Shown: piece after piece, positions 53,352 to 62,436 of the stretch | How the letters are laid out: each line of letters opens with the position of its first letter | Position numbering within the stretch: position 1 is the first letter of the stretch | From: Actinomyces capricornis | GTDB taxonomy: Bacteria; Actinomycetota; Actinomycetes; Actinomycetales; Actinomycetaceae | Assembly: GCF_019974135.1 (NCBI RefSeq) | Contig: NZ_AP025017.1 | Location: forward strand, 3,106,964-3,170,963 | Reading direction: 5' to 3' | Length of the DNA stretch: 64,000 nt | Made by a program: the position numbers and the translations under genes | Notes under the pieces: model-generated | Told to the model about the DNA's origin: nothing | The model's input: only the letters and a program-made list of their open reading frames with translations | The model's database searches: none

Positions 53352-54788
53352 TTAGACCTGGGAGAAGAGGCCGCACAGGCTGGCGTGCCAGGCGCGGGCG
53401 GAGGTATCAGTCAGCGAGGCGATCTGATCCACCACCACGCGCAGGCGCTCGTCCTGGCCCTCCGCGCACTGCCAGTCCTGGGCGAAGGCCGGGTCCAGGT
53501 GGGCCCCCCGGCCCTCCATGAGGGCGTCGGCCAGGTCGAAGATGACCGTGCGCTGTCTCAGGTAGACCGGCTCGTGCTCGCGTGGGGCCATGACGTAGCG
53601 CACCGCCGCGCCCTTGAGCACCAGGATCTCGGCCGCCGTGGCCTCGGGGATGACCAGGTCCGCCCCGTAGCGGGTCAGCCGCCCCTGCCCGTAGACCTCG
53701 CGGGTGGCCTGGGCCACGGAGGACACGAAGCGGCCGATGAGCTCGCTGGTGAGGTTCTTCAGGTCCGCGGCGTCGGCCCGCGAGCCGGTGTAGGACCGGA
53801 TCCAGAAGGGCACGGCCACCAGGCGCTCCCAGGCGGCCCCCAGGACATCGGCGCTCATGGCTCCCCCGTACCACTGCCGGGTCTCCTCGACCAGCCGGTC
53901 TACCTCGGCCTGGTCGCCCAGGCGAGCGGGGTCCATGCGCCCCAGGGCGATGGCGTCCTCGACGTCGTGGACGGAGTAGCCCACGTCGTCGGCCAGGTCC
54001 ATGATCTGGGCCTCCAGGCACCGCCGGCCCTCGGGGGCGCCCTGGCGCATCCAGGTGAAGATCTCGGCGTCCTCGGGGTAGGCGCAGTACTTGCGCAGGC
54101 TCTTGGCCCGCGCCTCCCCCGAGCCGCCGCCCTTGGCCCAGGGGTACTTGGCCACCGCGTCCAGGCCGGCCCGGGTGAGGTTGAGGCCCACGGACCTGCC
54201 CGCGGCGTCCACAGTCTTGGGCTCCAGGCGGGTCAGCAGCCGGAAGGTCTGGGCGTTGCCCTCAAAACCGCCGATCCGATCGGCGACGACGTCCAGCGCC
54301 TTCTCGCCGTTGTGCCCGTAGGGCGGGTGGCCCAGGTCGTGGCTCAGGCAGGCGGCGTCGACGACGTCGGGGTCGCATCCCAGCGCCTGGCCCAGGGCCC
54401 GCCCCACCTGGGCGACCTCCAGGGAGTGGGTCAGGCGGGTGCGAACGAAGTCGTCGGCCGAGGGCCCCAGCACCTGGGTCTTGGCCCCCAGGCGGCGCAG
54501 CGCCGAGGAGTGCAGCACCCGCGCCCGGTCGCGCTCGAAGGGAGTGCGCCGGGGATCCTTGCCCGACTCGGCCAGGAATCGCTCGACGTCGTGATCGCTG
54601 TACCCGCCGACCGCGGCGGGGATCGATGAGCCGGGCAGGGCTCCGGAGGCAGCGCCAGGACCGGTGAGCGGGCCGGAGGCCGCCCCGCAGGAGCGGCCTC
54701 CCCCGGGGCCGCTGGGGGACTCGGCAGCGGAGTCGGCAGGGGGCTGGGGCGGGGCCGAGGCAGAAGGCACGTGAGGGTGCGCGGACAT
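53352..54788 (-). CDS. dgt: dGTP triphosphohydrolase
   Basis: The 478-residue HD-domain enzyme splits dGTP to deoxyguanosine and triphosphate. The metal ligands are in TRLTHSLEVAQVGRALGQAL, CLSHDLGHPPYGHNGE and the downstream IMDLADDVGYSVHDVEDA. The start MSAHPHVPSASAPPQPPADS at 54788 adds a Pro/Gly/Ser-rich disordered head of about 65 residues before GGYSDHDVERFLAESGKDPR. It is divergent from the GH13-like gene at 54867 and upstream of dnaG. Confidence 0.93.
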   Translation of the reverse strand: MSAHPHVPSASAPPQPPADSAAESPSGPGGGRSCGAASGPLTGPGAASGALPGSSIPAAVGGYSDHDVERFLAESGKDPRRTPFERDRARVLHSSALRRLGAKTQVLGPSADDFVRTRLTHSLEVAQVGRALGQALGCDPDVVDAACLSHDLGHPPYGHNGEKALDVVADRIGGFEGNAQTFRLLTRLEPKTVDAAGRSVGLNLTRAGLDAVAKYPWAKGGGSGEARAKSLRKYCAYPEDAEIFTWMRQGAPEGRRCLEAQIMDLADDVGYSVHDVEDAIALGRMDPARLGDQAEVDRLVEETRQWYGGAMSADVLGAAWERLVAVPFWIRSYTGSRADAADLKNLTSELIGRFVSSVAQATREVYGQGRLTRYGADLVIPEATAAEILVLKGAAVRYVMAPREHEPVYLRQRTVIFDLADALMEGRGAHLDPAFAQDWQCAEGQDERLRVVVDQIASLTDTSARAWHASLCGLFSQV

Positions 54789-54866
54789 GACCACAAGGTA
54801 ACGCAGGGTGGGGTTACGATGTCTGAACTGTCGGGCGCCCGCCTGACATGACGGGAGACTGCTTCT

Positions 54867-56093
54867 GTGAGCACCACCACCACGCTCGTCCACCGGCCGT
54901 ATGACGGACCGGAGGAGTGGTGGCGCCACGCGCTGGTCTACGAGTTCTTCTCCCCCGATCTGGGGGCCGCCGAGCTCCGGTGCAGCGACTCGGTCCTGGA
55001 CCATATCGCCTCCCTGGGCTTCGATACGGTCCTGCTGCGCCCGAGCCTGGTGGACCCGGCGACGCAGATGAGCGCGGTGTCGGGCACCATCGCGCGCGCC
55101 CATGAGCGGGGGCTGCGCGCCATCGTCCGGGTCTCGGGCGCCCTGGGCCCGATCACGGGCCCTCATGCCGGGCGGCACACCGCCTACCTCACCGGGGTGG
55201 AGCGGCCCGGGGAGGACATCCTGCGCCGGGCCGAGGGATACCTGCGCGCCGGCGCCGACGGTATCGACCTGGGCACCATCGTCCCGCCCTCGGTCACCCG
55301 GCAGACGGACCTGGGCACTTTGAGCCGGTATGTGGCGATCCTGCATGGCATGGTGGCCGAGTACACCGAGGACGGCGTCGTGGGGGCCGATGTCACCGCC
55401 GATCACCCCGACTCCCTGCGCCACCACCTCCAGGACGACTGGGTCCACCACCTGCGCGATGACCGCCTGACCCTGGCCCGCTGGGATCCCGGCTCGATGA
55501 CCGCCCACCTCACCCAGTCCTTCGATGAGCGCTCCCGCTTCGGGACGCCGCCCAGCTGGCGCTTCATGCCGCCCCATGCACTCCTGGAGGAGCTGGACCC
55601 CGGCGACGGCATGCGCTGGTACGCCACCGACCCCGCGGAGCGACTGCGCCGCGCGACGGCTCTGCAGTCGATGATGCTGGCCCTGCCGGGCTCGGTCTAC
55701 CTGCGCCAGGGCGATGAGATCGCCATGGCCGACGCCGATAAGCCCAGCGACCCGCTGGCGCTGGCCGATCTGGTGGCCCGCCTCGCCCAGGAGCAGCACA
55801 CCGCCGTCGGCTCACCGGTGGCCACGGTCCGCCACGCCACCCATGTGCGCCGGGAGCACGGCCTGGCCTCGGCACCGATGGCCTTCGTCACGGGCCTGGA
55901 GTGGAGCGGCCCCGAAGCCCTGACCTTCCTGTCACGCGATGTGCTGGTGCTGGTCAACATGTCTGAAACCTCACTCATCCTGCCCGCGGAGGCGCGGGTG
56001 CTGCTGTCCTCCCAGTCCTTGGGGCAGGACGAGGGCCGGATCCTCGTTCCGCCGACGACGGCGGTGTGGCTGGAGGCGGCCACGGTCGCCTGA
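54867..56093 (+). CDS. GH13-like protein, catalytic residues missing
   Basis: The 408-residue protein starts at GTG 54867. The amylase fold is recognisable from WWRHALVYEFFSPDLG, HIASLGFDTVLLRPSL and the C-terminal ALPGSVYLRQGDEIAMADAD. The usual catalytic regions are altered. The DGFRxD nucleophile region is replaced by GADGIDLGTIVPPS, with Gly at the Asp position. The D-x-V-x-NH and NHD regions are absent. It should not hydrolyse glucan bonds by the GH13 mechanism. It heads the maltodextrin cluster and lies 122 bp before the binding protein, so a regulatory or glycan-binding role is possible. Confidence 0.75.
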   Translation: MSTTTTLVHRPYDGPEEWWRHALVYEFFSPDLGAAELRCSDSVLDHIASLGFDTVLLRPSLVDPATQMSAVSGTIARAHERGLRAIVRVSGALGPITGPHAGRHTAYLTGVERPGEDILRRAEGYLRAGADGIDLGTIVPPSVTRQTDLGTLSRYVAILHGMVAEYTEDGVVGADVTADHPDSLRHHLQDDWVHHLRDDRLTLARWDPGSMTAHLTQSFDERSRFGTPPSWRFMPPHALLEELDPGDGMRWYATDPAERLRRATALQSMMLALPGSVYLRQGDEIAMADADKPSDPLALADLVARLAQEQHTAVGSPVATVRHATHVRREHGLASAPMAFVTGLEWSGPEALTFLSRDVLVLVNMSETSLILPAEARVLLSSQSLGQDEGRILVPPTTAVWLEAATVA

Positions 56094-56133
56094 GACGACC
56101 GCTGAAAACCGGCCTGCAAACTTCGTACAGTCC

Positions 56134-56162
56134 TTGCAAAGTTTGCACGGCGCGGCTACATT
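56134..56162 (+). promoter_or_regulatory. malE promoter with overlapping LacI-type operator
   Basis: TTGCAA (56134-56139) and TACATT (56157-56162) are 17 bp apart. The perfect palindrome TGCAAA-G-TTTGCA (56135-56147) overlaps the -35 box. A related half-site, TGCAAACTT, lies at 56115-56123. This fits repression by the LacI-family protein at 62437. Confidence 0.75.
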
Positions 56163-56214
56163 CAGTGCATCCCCAGGGGCGACCCGCCCCGACCTGATTC
56201 GAAGGAGAATCCTC

Positions 56215-57516
56215 GTGGCACTCAACCGCCGGTCGTTCCTGACCATGACTGCTATCGCCACCACCCTGAGCGCCGTGGCTGCCTGCGGCTCTCAGGACTC
56301 GGGCCAGTCCACCGGCTCCACCAGCGCCGACGGCGCGCAGGGAGCCAGCAGCGGCGCCACCGACGGCGCGCCCGCCCGCGACGCCAACGCCGACCTGGTC
56401 ATCTGGGCCGACGAGAAGAAGGCCGGCTCCCTCAAGGAGATCGCCGAGAAGTGGGGCAAGGAGCAGGGCATCACCGTGGCCGTCCAGGTGGTGGCCAACG
56501 AGACCCAGGACAGCTTCGTCACTGCGAACCAGGCCGGCAACGGGCCCGACATCGTGCTCGGCGCCCACGACTGGATCGGCAACCTGGTCCAGAACTCCTC
56601 CATCGCCCCGGTGACGCTGTCCAAGGAGGCCCAGGCCAACTTCGACGAGGTCGCCCTCAAGGCCGTCACCTACGACGGCCAGACCTACGGCGTCCCCTAC
56701 GCCGTGGAGACCCTCGCCCTCTACGTCAACAAGGGCCTGACGCAGGTGGCCGAGCCCGCCTCCATCGAGGAGCTCGTCGAGGCCGGCAAGGCCGCCGGCA
56801 CCGACGTCGTGCTGTCCCTGCCCGTGGGCGAGGAGGGCGACGCCTACCACCTCCAGCCCATCTTCACCGCCGGTGGCGGCTACCTCTTCGGCAAGGACGA
56901 CCAGGGCAACTACAAGGCCGACGACCTGGGCGTGGGCTCGGAGGGCTCCATCAAGGCCGCCGAGATGATCCAGCAGTTGGGCAGCGAGAAGGTCCTGCGC
57001 AAGTCGATCACCAATGACAACGCCATCGCCACCTTCACCGAGGGCAAGTCCCCCTACCTCATCTCCGGCCCCTGGGCCCTGGCCGATGTCAAGAAGGCCG
57101 GAATCGACTACGCCGTGGCCAAGATCCCCGGCTTCAAGGACATCGAGGGCAGCCAGGCCCGCCCCTTCGTCGGCGTCAACTGCTTCTACGTGGCCTCCAA
57201 GGGCAAGAACAAGGCCTTCGCCGAGAGCTTCGTGGCCGACGCCGCCAAGGACTCCACCTTCGCCGAGTCCATGTTCCCCTCCAACGAGCTCCCGCCGGCC
57301 CAGAAGGACCTGGCGGAGAAGCTCGCCTCCTCCAGCCCCGAGATGGTCACCTTCGCCAAGCTCGCCGCCGAGACCGACCCGATGCCCGCCATCCCCGCCA
57401 TGGGCGCGGTGTGGAAGCCCCTGGGCCAGGCCCAGGCCAACGTCATCGACGGCGCCGACCCGAGCTCGACGATGACCAGCGCCGCGGAGGAGATCAAGAA
57501 GAGCATCTCCAGCTGA
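56215..57516 (+). CDS. malE: Maltose/maltodextrin-binding lipoprotein
   Basis: The 433-residue precursor starts at GTG 56215 with MALNRRSFLTMTAIATTLSA and Cys24 in VAAC. The mature part resembles MalE: DLVIWADEKKAGSLKEIAEK, WGKEQGITVAVQVVANETQD, GPDIVLGAHDWIGNLVQNSS and YGVPYAVETLALYVNKGL. A GAAGGAGAA stretch precedes the start. It is first in the permease operon, with a perfect 14-bp hairpin after it that would favour higher expression than the permeases. Confidence 0.9.
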   Translation: MALNRRSFLTMTAIATTLSAVAACGSQDSGQSTGSTSADGAQGASSGATDGAPARDANADLVIWADEKKAGSLKEIAEKWGKEQGITVAVQVVANETQDSFVTANQAGNGPDIVLGAHDWIGNLVQNSSIAPVTLSKEAQANFDEVALKAVTYDGQTYGVPYAVETLALYVNKGLTQVAEPASIEELVEAGKAAGTDVVLSLPVGEEGDAYHLQPIFTAGGGYLFGKDDQGNYKADDLGVGSEGSIKAAEMIQQLGSEKVLRKSITNDNAIATFTEGKSPYLISGPWALADVKKAGIDYAVAKIPGFKDIEGSQARPFVGVNCFYVASKGKNKAFAESFVADAAKDSTFAESMFPSNELPPAQKDLAEKLASSSPEMVTFAKLAAETDPMPAIPAMGAVWKPLGQAQANVIDGADPSSTMTSAAEEIKKSISS

Positions 57517-57529
57517 CCCCTCCGCGCCC

Positions 57530-57563
57530 GGCTGGGGGCCGGGTCATCGCCCGGCCCCCAGCC
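57530..57563 (+). terminator. Hairpin between malE and malF
   Basis: GGCTGGGGGCCGGG (57530-57543) pairs perfectly with CCCGGCCCCCAGCC (57550-57563) across six bases, 13 bp after malE. It is likely to be a partial terminator or 3' stabiliser that gives excess binding protein over permease. Confidence 0.78.
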
Positions 57564-57697
57564 GTTACGGCGCCCGACGGCGCAGCGCGCCCCCTCCCAT
57601 CCCCAGGGCCGAACCCACCCCCGCCCACCGACAACCTCTCTCTCCCCCCCAGCCCACCCGCTTGCCTGAAGCCCGTACAGGAAAGGCCCCCTTGACA

Positions 57698-59275
57698 ATG
57701 TCGTCCGCCCCCACCGCACCCGTGCGGGAGAAGTCGACCACGCTGCCCGGCATCCTAGGACGGGTCGCTGTGCTCTCCGTGACTCTGGCCACAGCGATCT
57801 ACCTGCTGCCCCTGCTCATCTCCTTCCAGATGTGGATGTGGCTGGCGATCGTGGTCCTGGCCACCATCGCCATGTTCGCGCTCTACTCCACAAAGAGGTT
57901 CGTGCCCGGCAAGTACCTCTTCCCGGGCTCCTTCTTCCTCGCGGTCTTCCTCATCGTCCCGATCATCCTGACCGTCCAGACCTCCTTCACCAACTTCGGG
58001 GACGCCTACCGCGGCACCAAGGAGGAGGCCATCACCTCCATCACTAACAACTCGGTGGTGCAGACGGAGGACTCGCCCCTGTACAACCTGTCGGTGGGCA
58101 CCACCGGGGATGCCGCCGAGGGCCCCTTCTCACTGTTCCTGGTCAACCCCGAGACCCAGGAGGTGCTCTTCGGGGCCGACGGTGAGCGCGTCCAGAAGGC
58201 CAAGGGCTCCGAGGTCACCGTCAGCGACGGCTTCGTCACCGCCGCTGAGGGCTACACGATCCTGACCCCCAAGGAGATCAACACCGCCTACGAGAAGATC
58301 TCCTCCCTGACCCTCTCGGTCTCGGACACCAGCGCGATCAAGGTCCAGGGCGTGCGCGAGGCCTTCGAGGGCACCAAGCAGATGGTCTACGACGAGGCGG
58401 CCGACACCATCACCAACACCGCCACCGGCGAGGTCTACACGGTGCAGAAGGTCGGGGTCTCCGACCGCTTCGTCAACGCCGATGGCCAGAGCCTGCCCCA
58501 GTCCTGGAAGCAGAACGTGGGCCTGACCAACTACGAGCGGCTCTTCTCCAACAAGTCCATCAGCGGCGAGTTCTTCAAGTCCTTCGTGTGGACGGTCACC
58601 TTCGCCTTCTTCTCGGTGTTCCTGACCTTCATCGTCGGCTTCTTCCTGGCCCTGGTCCTCAACGACGACCGCATCAAGGGCCGGCGCCTCTACCGCTCCT
58701 TCCTGCTGCTGCCCTACGCGGTGCCCGGCTTCATCTCCCTGCTCATCTGGTCCAACTTCTACAACCAGGACTTCGGGCTCATCAACGAGACCCTGCACCT
58801 CAATATCCCGTGGCTCTCCGACCCCACCTGGGCCAAGATCGCCATCCTGCTGACCAACACCTGGATGGGCTTCCCCTACATGTTCATCGTGTGCACCGGG
58901 GCCCTGCAGTCCATCCCCTCCGATGTCAAGGAGGCCGCCAAGATGGACGGCGCCACCGGCATCCAGACAACCCTGCGTATCACCGCCCCGCTGCTGCTGG
59001 TGGCCGTGGCGCCGCTGCTGGTGAGCTCCTTCGCCTTCAACTTCAACAACTTCAACGCCATCGAACTGCTGACCGGGGGCGGCCCCTTCGCTGCCACGGA
59101 GTACACCCGCGGCGGCACCGACATCCTCATCTCCATGGTCTACCGCATCGCCTTCGGCGGGTCGGGGGCGGACTACGGCTTCGCCTCGGCGGTCTCCGTG
59201 GTGCTGTTCGCCATCACCGGAGTGCTGGCCGCCGTCCAGTTCCGCGCCACCAAGGCCCTCGAAGACATCAACTGA
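57698..59275 (+). CDS. malF: Maltose ABC permease, MalF-type
   Basis: The 525-residue permease starts MSSAPTAPVREKSTTLPGIL. After three N-terminal helices there is an extracytoplasmic domain of about 170 residues, comparable in position to the P2 domain of Escherichia coli MalF. Five further helices follow. The EAA loop reads IPSDVKEAAKMDGATGIQTT LRITAPLLLVAVAP. LTGGGPFAATEYTRGGTDIL precedes the last helix. The upstream GGAAAGG supports the ATG at 57698. It forms the channel with malG; the ATPase is encoded elsewhere. Confidence 0.92.
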   Translation: MSSAPTAPVREKSTTLPGILGRVAVLSVTLATAIYLLPLLISFQMWMWLAIVVLATIAMFALYSTKRFVPGKYLFPGSFFLAVFLIVPIILTVQTSFTNFGDAYRGTKEEAITSITNNSVVQTEDSPLYNLSVGTTGDAAEGPFSLFLVNPETQEVLFGADGERVQKAKGSEVTVSDGFVTAAEGYTILTPKEINTAYEKISSLTLSVSDTSAIKVQGVREAFEGTKQMVYDEAADTITNTATGEVYTVQKVGVSDRFVNADGQSLPQSWKQNVGLTNYERLFSNKSISGEFFKSFVWTVTFAFFSVFLTFIVGFFLALVLNDDRIKGRRLYRSFLLLPYAVPGFISLLIWSNFYNQDFGLINETLHLNIPWLSDPTWAKIAILLTNTWMGFPYMFIVCTGALQSIPSDVKEAAKMDGATGIQTTLRITAPLLLVAVAPLLVSSFAFNFNNFNAIELLTGGGPFAATEYTRGGTDILISMVYRIAFGGSGADYGFASAVSVVLFAITGVLAAVQFRATKALEDIN

Positions 59276-59293
59276 ACCGGGAGGACACGAGCC

Positions 59294-60217
59294 ATGACAA
59301 CCACAACCACCACAAGCACCTCGCCCTCCCCGAAGGCCGCCTCCCCCGTCATCGAGAACCGGATGTCCTTCGGGCGCTGGTTCCGCGAGATCGGGTGGCG
59401 CCACGTCGTCGGCGTCATCGCCCTGGTCTTCGCCGCCTTCCCGGTGCTCTACGTCGTCTCCGCCTCGCTCAACCCCCTGGGCACGGTGGCCTCCACCCAG
59501 CTCATCCCCACCCGCTTCAGCCTGGTCCACTACCAGGCCCTGCTCTCGGGTGCGCACGGCCCCTTCCTGCAGTGGTACCTCAACACGATCATCATCTGCT
59601 CGGTGGTGGCCGCCACCCAGATCTTCTTCTCCCTGCTGGGCGCCTACGCCTTCTCCCGCTTCCGCTTCAAGGGCCGGCGCGGGGGCCTGCTGGCACTGCT
59701 GCTCATCATGATGTTCCCCGCGATCCTCTCGGCGATCGCCATCTACAACATGATCTCCCAGATCGGTGAGGTCATCCCCGCCCTGGGCCTCAACACCCTG
59801 ACCGGCTACAGCCTGGCCCTCATGGGCGGCTGCCTGGGGCAGGTCTGGCTCATCAAGGGCACCTTCGACACCATCCCCCGCGAGCTGGACGAGGCCGCCA
59901 TCATCGACGGCTGCACCCACTGGCAGGTCTTCCGCATCATCCTGCTGCCCACGCTCAAGCCCATCATCGCCACCACCTTCCTGCTGGCCTTCGTGGGCAT
60001 CATCAGCGAGTTCCTGCTGGGCTCGATCTTCCTGACCGACGACTCCACCAAGACCCTGGCGGTGGGCCTGTACGGGATGCTCTCCGGTGACCGCTCCAAC
60101 AACCTGGGCCTGTTCGCCGCCGGCGCGGTGATGACCATGGTGCCGGTCATCGCCCTGTTCCAGTTCCTCCAGCGCTACATCGTCGGCGGCTCCACCGCCG
60201 GCGCCGTCAAGGGCTGA
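59294..60217 (+). CDS. malG: Maltose ABC permease, MalG-type
   Basis: The 307-residue protein starts with a Thr-rich head (MTTTTTTSTSPSPKAASPVI). Six helices follow, and the EAA loop is IPRELDEAAIIDGCTHWQVF RIILLPTLKPIIAT. The C-terminal FLQRYIVGGSTAGAVKG is the usual MalG end. It begins 18 bp after malF with GGGAGGACACGAG ahead of the ATG. A very strong hairpin follows its stop. Confidence 0.93.
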   Translation: MTTTTTTSTSPSPKAASPVIENRMSFGRWFREIGWRHVVGVIALVFAAFPVLYVVSASLNPLGTVASTQLIPTRFSLVHYQALLSGAHGPFLQWYLNTIIICSVVAATQIFFSLLGAYAFSRFRFKGRRGGLLALLLIMMFPAILSAIAIYNMISQIGEVIPALGLNTLTGYSLALMGGCLGQVWLIKGTFDTIPRELDEAAIIDGCTHWQVFRIILLPTLKPIIATTFLLAFVGIISEFLLGSIFLTDDSTKTLAVGLYGMLSGDRSNNLGLFAAGAVMTMVPVIALFQFLQRYIVGGSTAGAVKG

Positions 60218-60243
60218 GTCCACGCCGCGGACGGGTGACCCAT

Positions 60244-60289
60244 GGGCGCGGGTTGGGCACGGGGAGGACCCCGTGCCCAACCCGCGCCC
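60244..60289 (+). terminator. Perfect 21-bp hairpin between malG and the GH13 gene
   Basis: The arms 60244-60264 (starting GGGCGCGGGTTGGGCACG) and 60269-60289 are perfectly complementary with an AGGA loop. It begins 26 bp after malG. It should terminate or protect the transporter transcript. No U-tract follows. Confidence 0.8.
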
Positions 60290-60346
60290 GCCCCGGGCCT
60301 GTTCCGGCACAGCGCACCCCGCACAGTTGAGGAGGGCAGCAGGACG

Positions 60347-62377
60347 ATGTCCCGCCAGCACACCGGCCACCAGGTCGGCCAGCAGATCGGCCAGCACAGC
60401 AGCGGCCACGGGCCAGGGCCCGATACTTCCCACCTCGACTCCGGCCCGGTCGCCGGGAGTATCGCCGCCGGCGTCGAGCCGCACCACGACACCGGCCCGG
60501 CCTACCTGCTCGGGCAGCGGGCCGAGGGCGCCACGCTCACCGCCCGCCTGTGGGTGCCCACCACCGCCGAGCACCGGGCGATCGTGCGCCAGGTGGTCGA
60601 CGGCGAGCCGGTCAACACCGAGATGGAGCGGGTCGTCCAGGCCCCGGGCGGCACCTGGTGGCAGGGGCCGGTGCGGCTGGTCAACCCGGTCAACCGCTAC
60701 CGCTTCCTCATCCTGGAGCCAGGCTCGGCCACCCCCTACCGGTGGCTGCACGCCGCCGGCCTCAGCAACCATGACATCCCCGACGCCACCGACTTCCAGG
60801 TGCTCTCCCGCGATGAGGGCCCGCAATGGGTGGCCGACGCCGTCGCCTACCAGATCTTCCCCGACCGCTTCGCCCCCTCGGCCCACGGCGGCCGGCGCCG
60901 GGCGCCGGACTGGGCCCGGCCCCACGGGTGGCTCGATGAGCCGCCGGTAGAGGGCGACGCCGCGGCGCAGGCCTGGTACGGCGGGGACCTGGATGGCATC
61001 ACCGAGCACTTGGACTGGCTGGAGGCCCTGGGGGTGGACACCGTCTACCTCACCCCGGTCTTCCCTGCGGGCTCGGTCCACCGCTACGACTCGACCACCT
61101 TCGACGAGGTCGACCCGCTCCTGGGCGGCACCCCCGCCCTGGAGCGCCTGAGCCGGGCCCTCCACGCCCGCGGCATGCGCCTGGTGCTGGACCTGACCAC
61201 GAATCACACCGGCGAGCGCCACGAGTGGTTCCGCTCCGCCCAGGCCGACGCCGCCAGCACCGAGGCGGGCTTCTACTCCTTCACCCACCACCCCGACCAG
61301 TACGCCTCCTGGCTGGACGTGCCCTCCCTGCCCAAGCTCGACCACCGCAGCCCCGAGCTGCGCCGGCGCCTGCTGCTGGGGCGCGACTCGGCGGTGGGGC
61401 GGTGGCTGGCCCCGCCGGTGAGCGCCGACGGCTGGAGGGTGGACGTGGCCAATATGACCGGCCGACTGGGCATGGTGGACCTGGCCCACCAGGTGGCCGG
61501 GGACATGCGCGCCACCATGCGCCAGGCCGAGGCCGATGACGGCCGCCAGCGCTGGCTGGTGGCCGAGCACGGGCATGACGCCTCGGCCGATCTTCAGGGG
61601 CCCGGCTGGCACGGGACGATGAACTACCTGGGCTTCACCAAGCCCCTGTGGGCCTGGCTGTCCGATCCGGACCCGGCCGATGGCCTGACCTGGCTGGGGC
61701 TGCCCATGCCCCTGCCCCGCCTCGACAGCCCGGCAGTGGTGGCGGGCATGCGCCAGTGCCTGGCGCAGATGCCCACCGTCTCGGTGGAGCGCTCCATGAA
61801 CATGCTGTGCTCCCACGACACCCCCCGGGTGCGCACGGTGGTCGGCTCGCGCCAGGCCCACCTGGTGGCGGCCACCGCCCTGTTCACCATGGCGGGGGTT
61901 CCCACGATCTTCTCCGGCGACGAGCTCGGCGCCCGCGGCCGCACCGGGGAGCACTCGCGCACCACCATGCCCTGGGCCCGCAACGCCCACGGGGCCCTGC
62001 GGGCCGATGAGGTGGAGGCGGCCGGCTCCTGGGGGCCGGTGGACCGCGAGGTGCTCGAGCGCTACCGGCACCTCAGCCGTCTGCGCCGCGAGCTGGTGGC
62101 GCTGCGCCGCGGCGGCACACGCTTCCTCCACAGTGGGCCCGACATGCTTGTATGGTTGCGCACACACCCTCAGGGTGACGTCCTGGTGGTGCTGGCCCGA
62201 TCGGCATGCGATGAGCTGGTTGTGCCCCTGGAGCAGCTGCCCGCCCGCGGCCTGGACCGCGCCTGGGCCTTCGACGCCGTCGAGGTCCAGCAGACCGGTG
62301 GTGGGCCAGGCGCCCGGCTGCGCATCCGCGCCCCCGGGCCCGGCTCCGCCGTCGCGGCTCTTGGGCCATGGCAGTAG
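60347..62377 (+). CDS. GH13 alpha-glucosidase / cyclomaltodextrinase-like enzyme
   Basis: The 676-residue cytosolic enzyme has an N-terminal beta-sandwich (LTARLWVPTTAEHRAIVRQV) as in neopullulanase-type proteins. The barrel follows: AVAYQIFPDRFAPSAHGG, LVLDLTTNHTGERHEW, DGWRVDVANMTG with the nucleophile Asp near residue 366, WLVAEHGHD with the acid/base Glu near 406, and MLCSHDTPRVRTVVG with the transition-state Asp near 490. All catalytic residues are present. The start at 60347 follows TTGAGGAGGGCAGC. It should cut imported maltodextrins into glucose and maltose. Confidence 0.9.
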   Translation: MSRQHTGHQVGQQIGQHSSGHGPGPDTSHLDSGPVAGSIAAGVEPHHDTGPAYLLGQRAEGATLTARLWVPTTAEHRAIVRQVVDGEPVNTEMERVVQAPGGTWWQGPVRLVNPVNRYRFLILEPGSATPYRWLHAAGLSNHDIPDATDFQVLSRDEGPQWVADAVAYQIFPDRFAPSAHGGRRRAPDWARPHGWLDEPPVEGDAAAQAWYGGDLDGITEHLDWLEALGVDTVYLTPVFPAGSVHRYDSTTFDEVDPLLGGTPALERLSRALHARGMRLVLDLTTNHTGERHEWFRSAQADAASTEAGFYSFTHHPDQYASWLDVPSLPKLDHRSPELRRRLLLGRDSAVGRWLAPPVSADGWRVDVANMTGRLGMVDLAHQVAGDMRATMRQAEADDGRQRWLVAEHGHDASADLQGPGWHGTMNYLGFTKPLWAWLSDPDPADGLTWLGLPMPLPRLDSPAVVAGMRQCLAQMPTVSVERSMNMLCSHDTPRVRTVVGSRQAHLVAATALFTMAGVPTIFSGDELGARGRTGEHSRTTMPWARNAHGALRADEVEAAGSWGPVDREVLERYRHLSRLRRELVALRRGGTRFLHSGPDMLVWLRTHPQGDVLVVLARSACDELVVPLEQLPARGLDRAWAFDAVEVQQTGGGPGARLRIRAPGPGSAVAALGPWQ

Positions 62378-62436
62378 GCCGGAGTGCGCAGCAGCCGCCG
62401 AACCGCCGTCGAACGCACCCACTGAAAGGACCACCC

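Noticed and set aside
58130..62434. A 1,434-codon open frame antisense to the maltose genes
   Set aside because: It runs opposite to malF, malG and GH13 genes with full family motifs. Long antisense frames are expected in DNA this GC-rich, and its protein is low-complexity.
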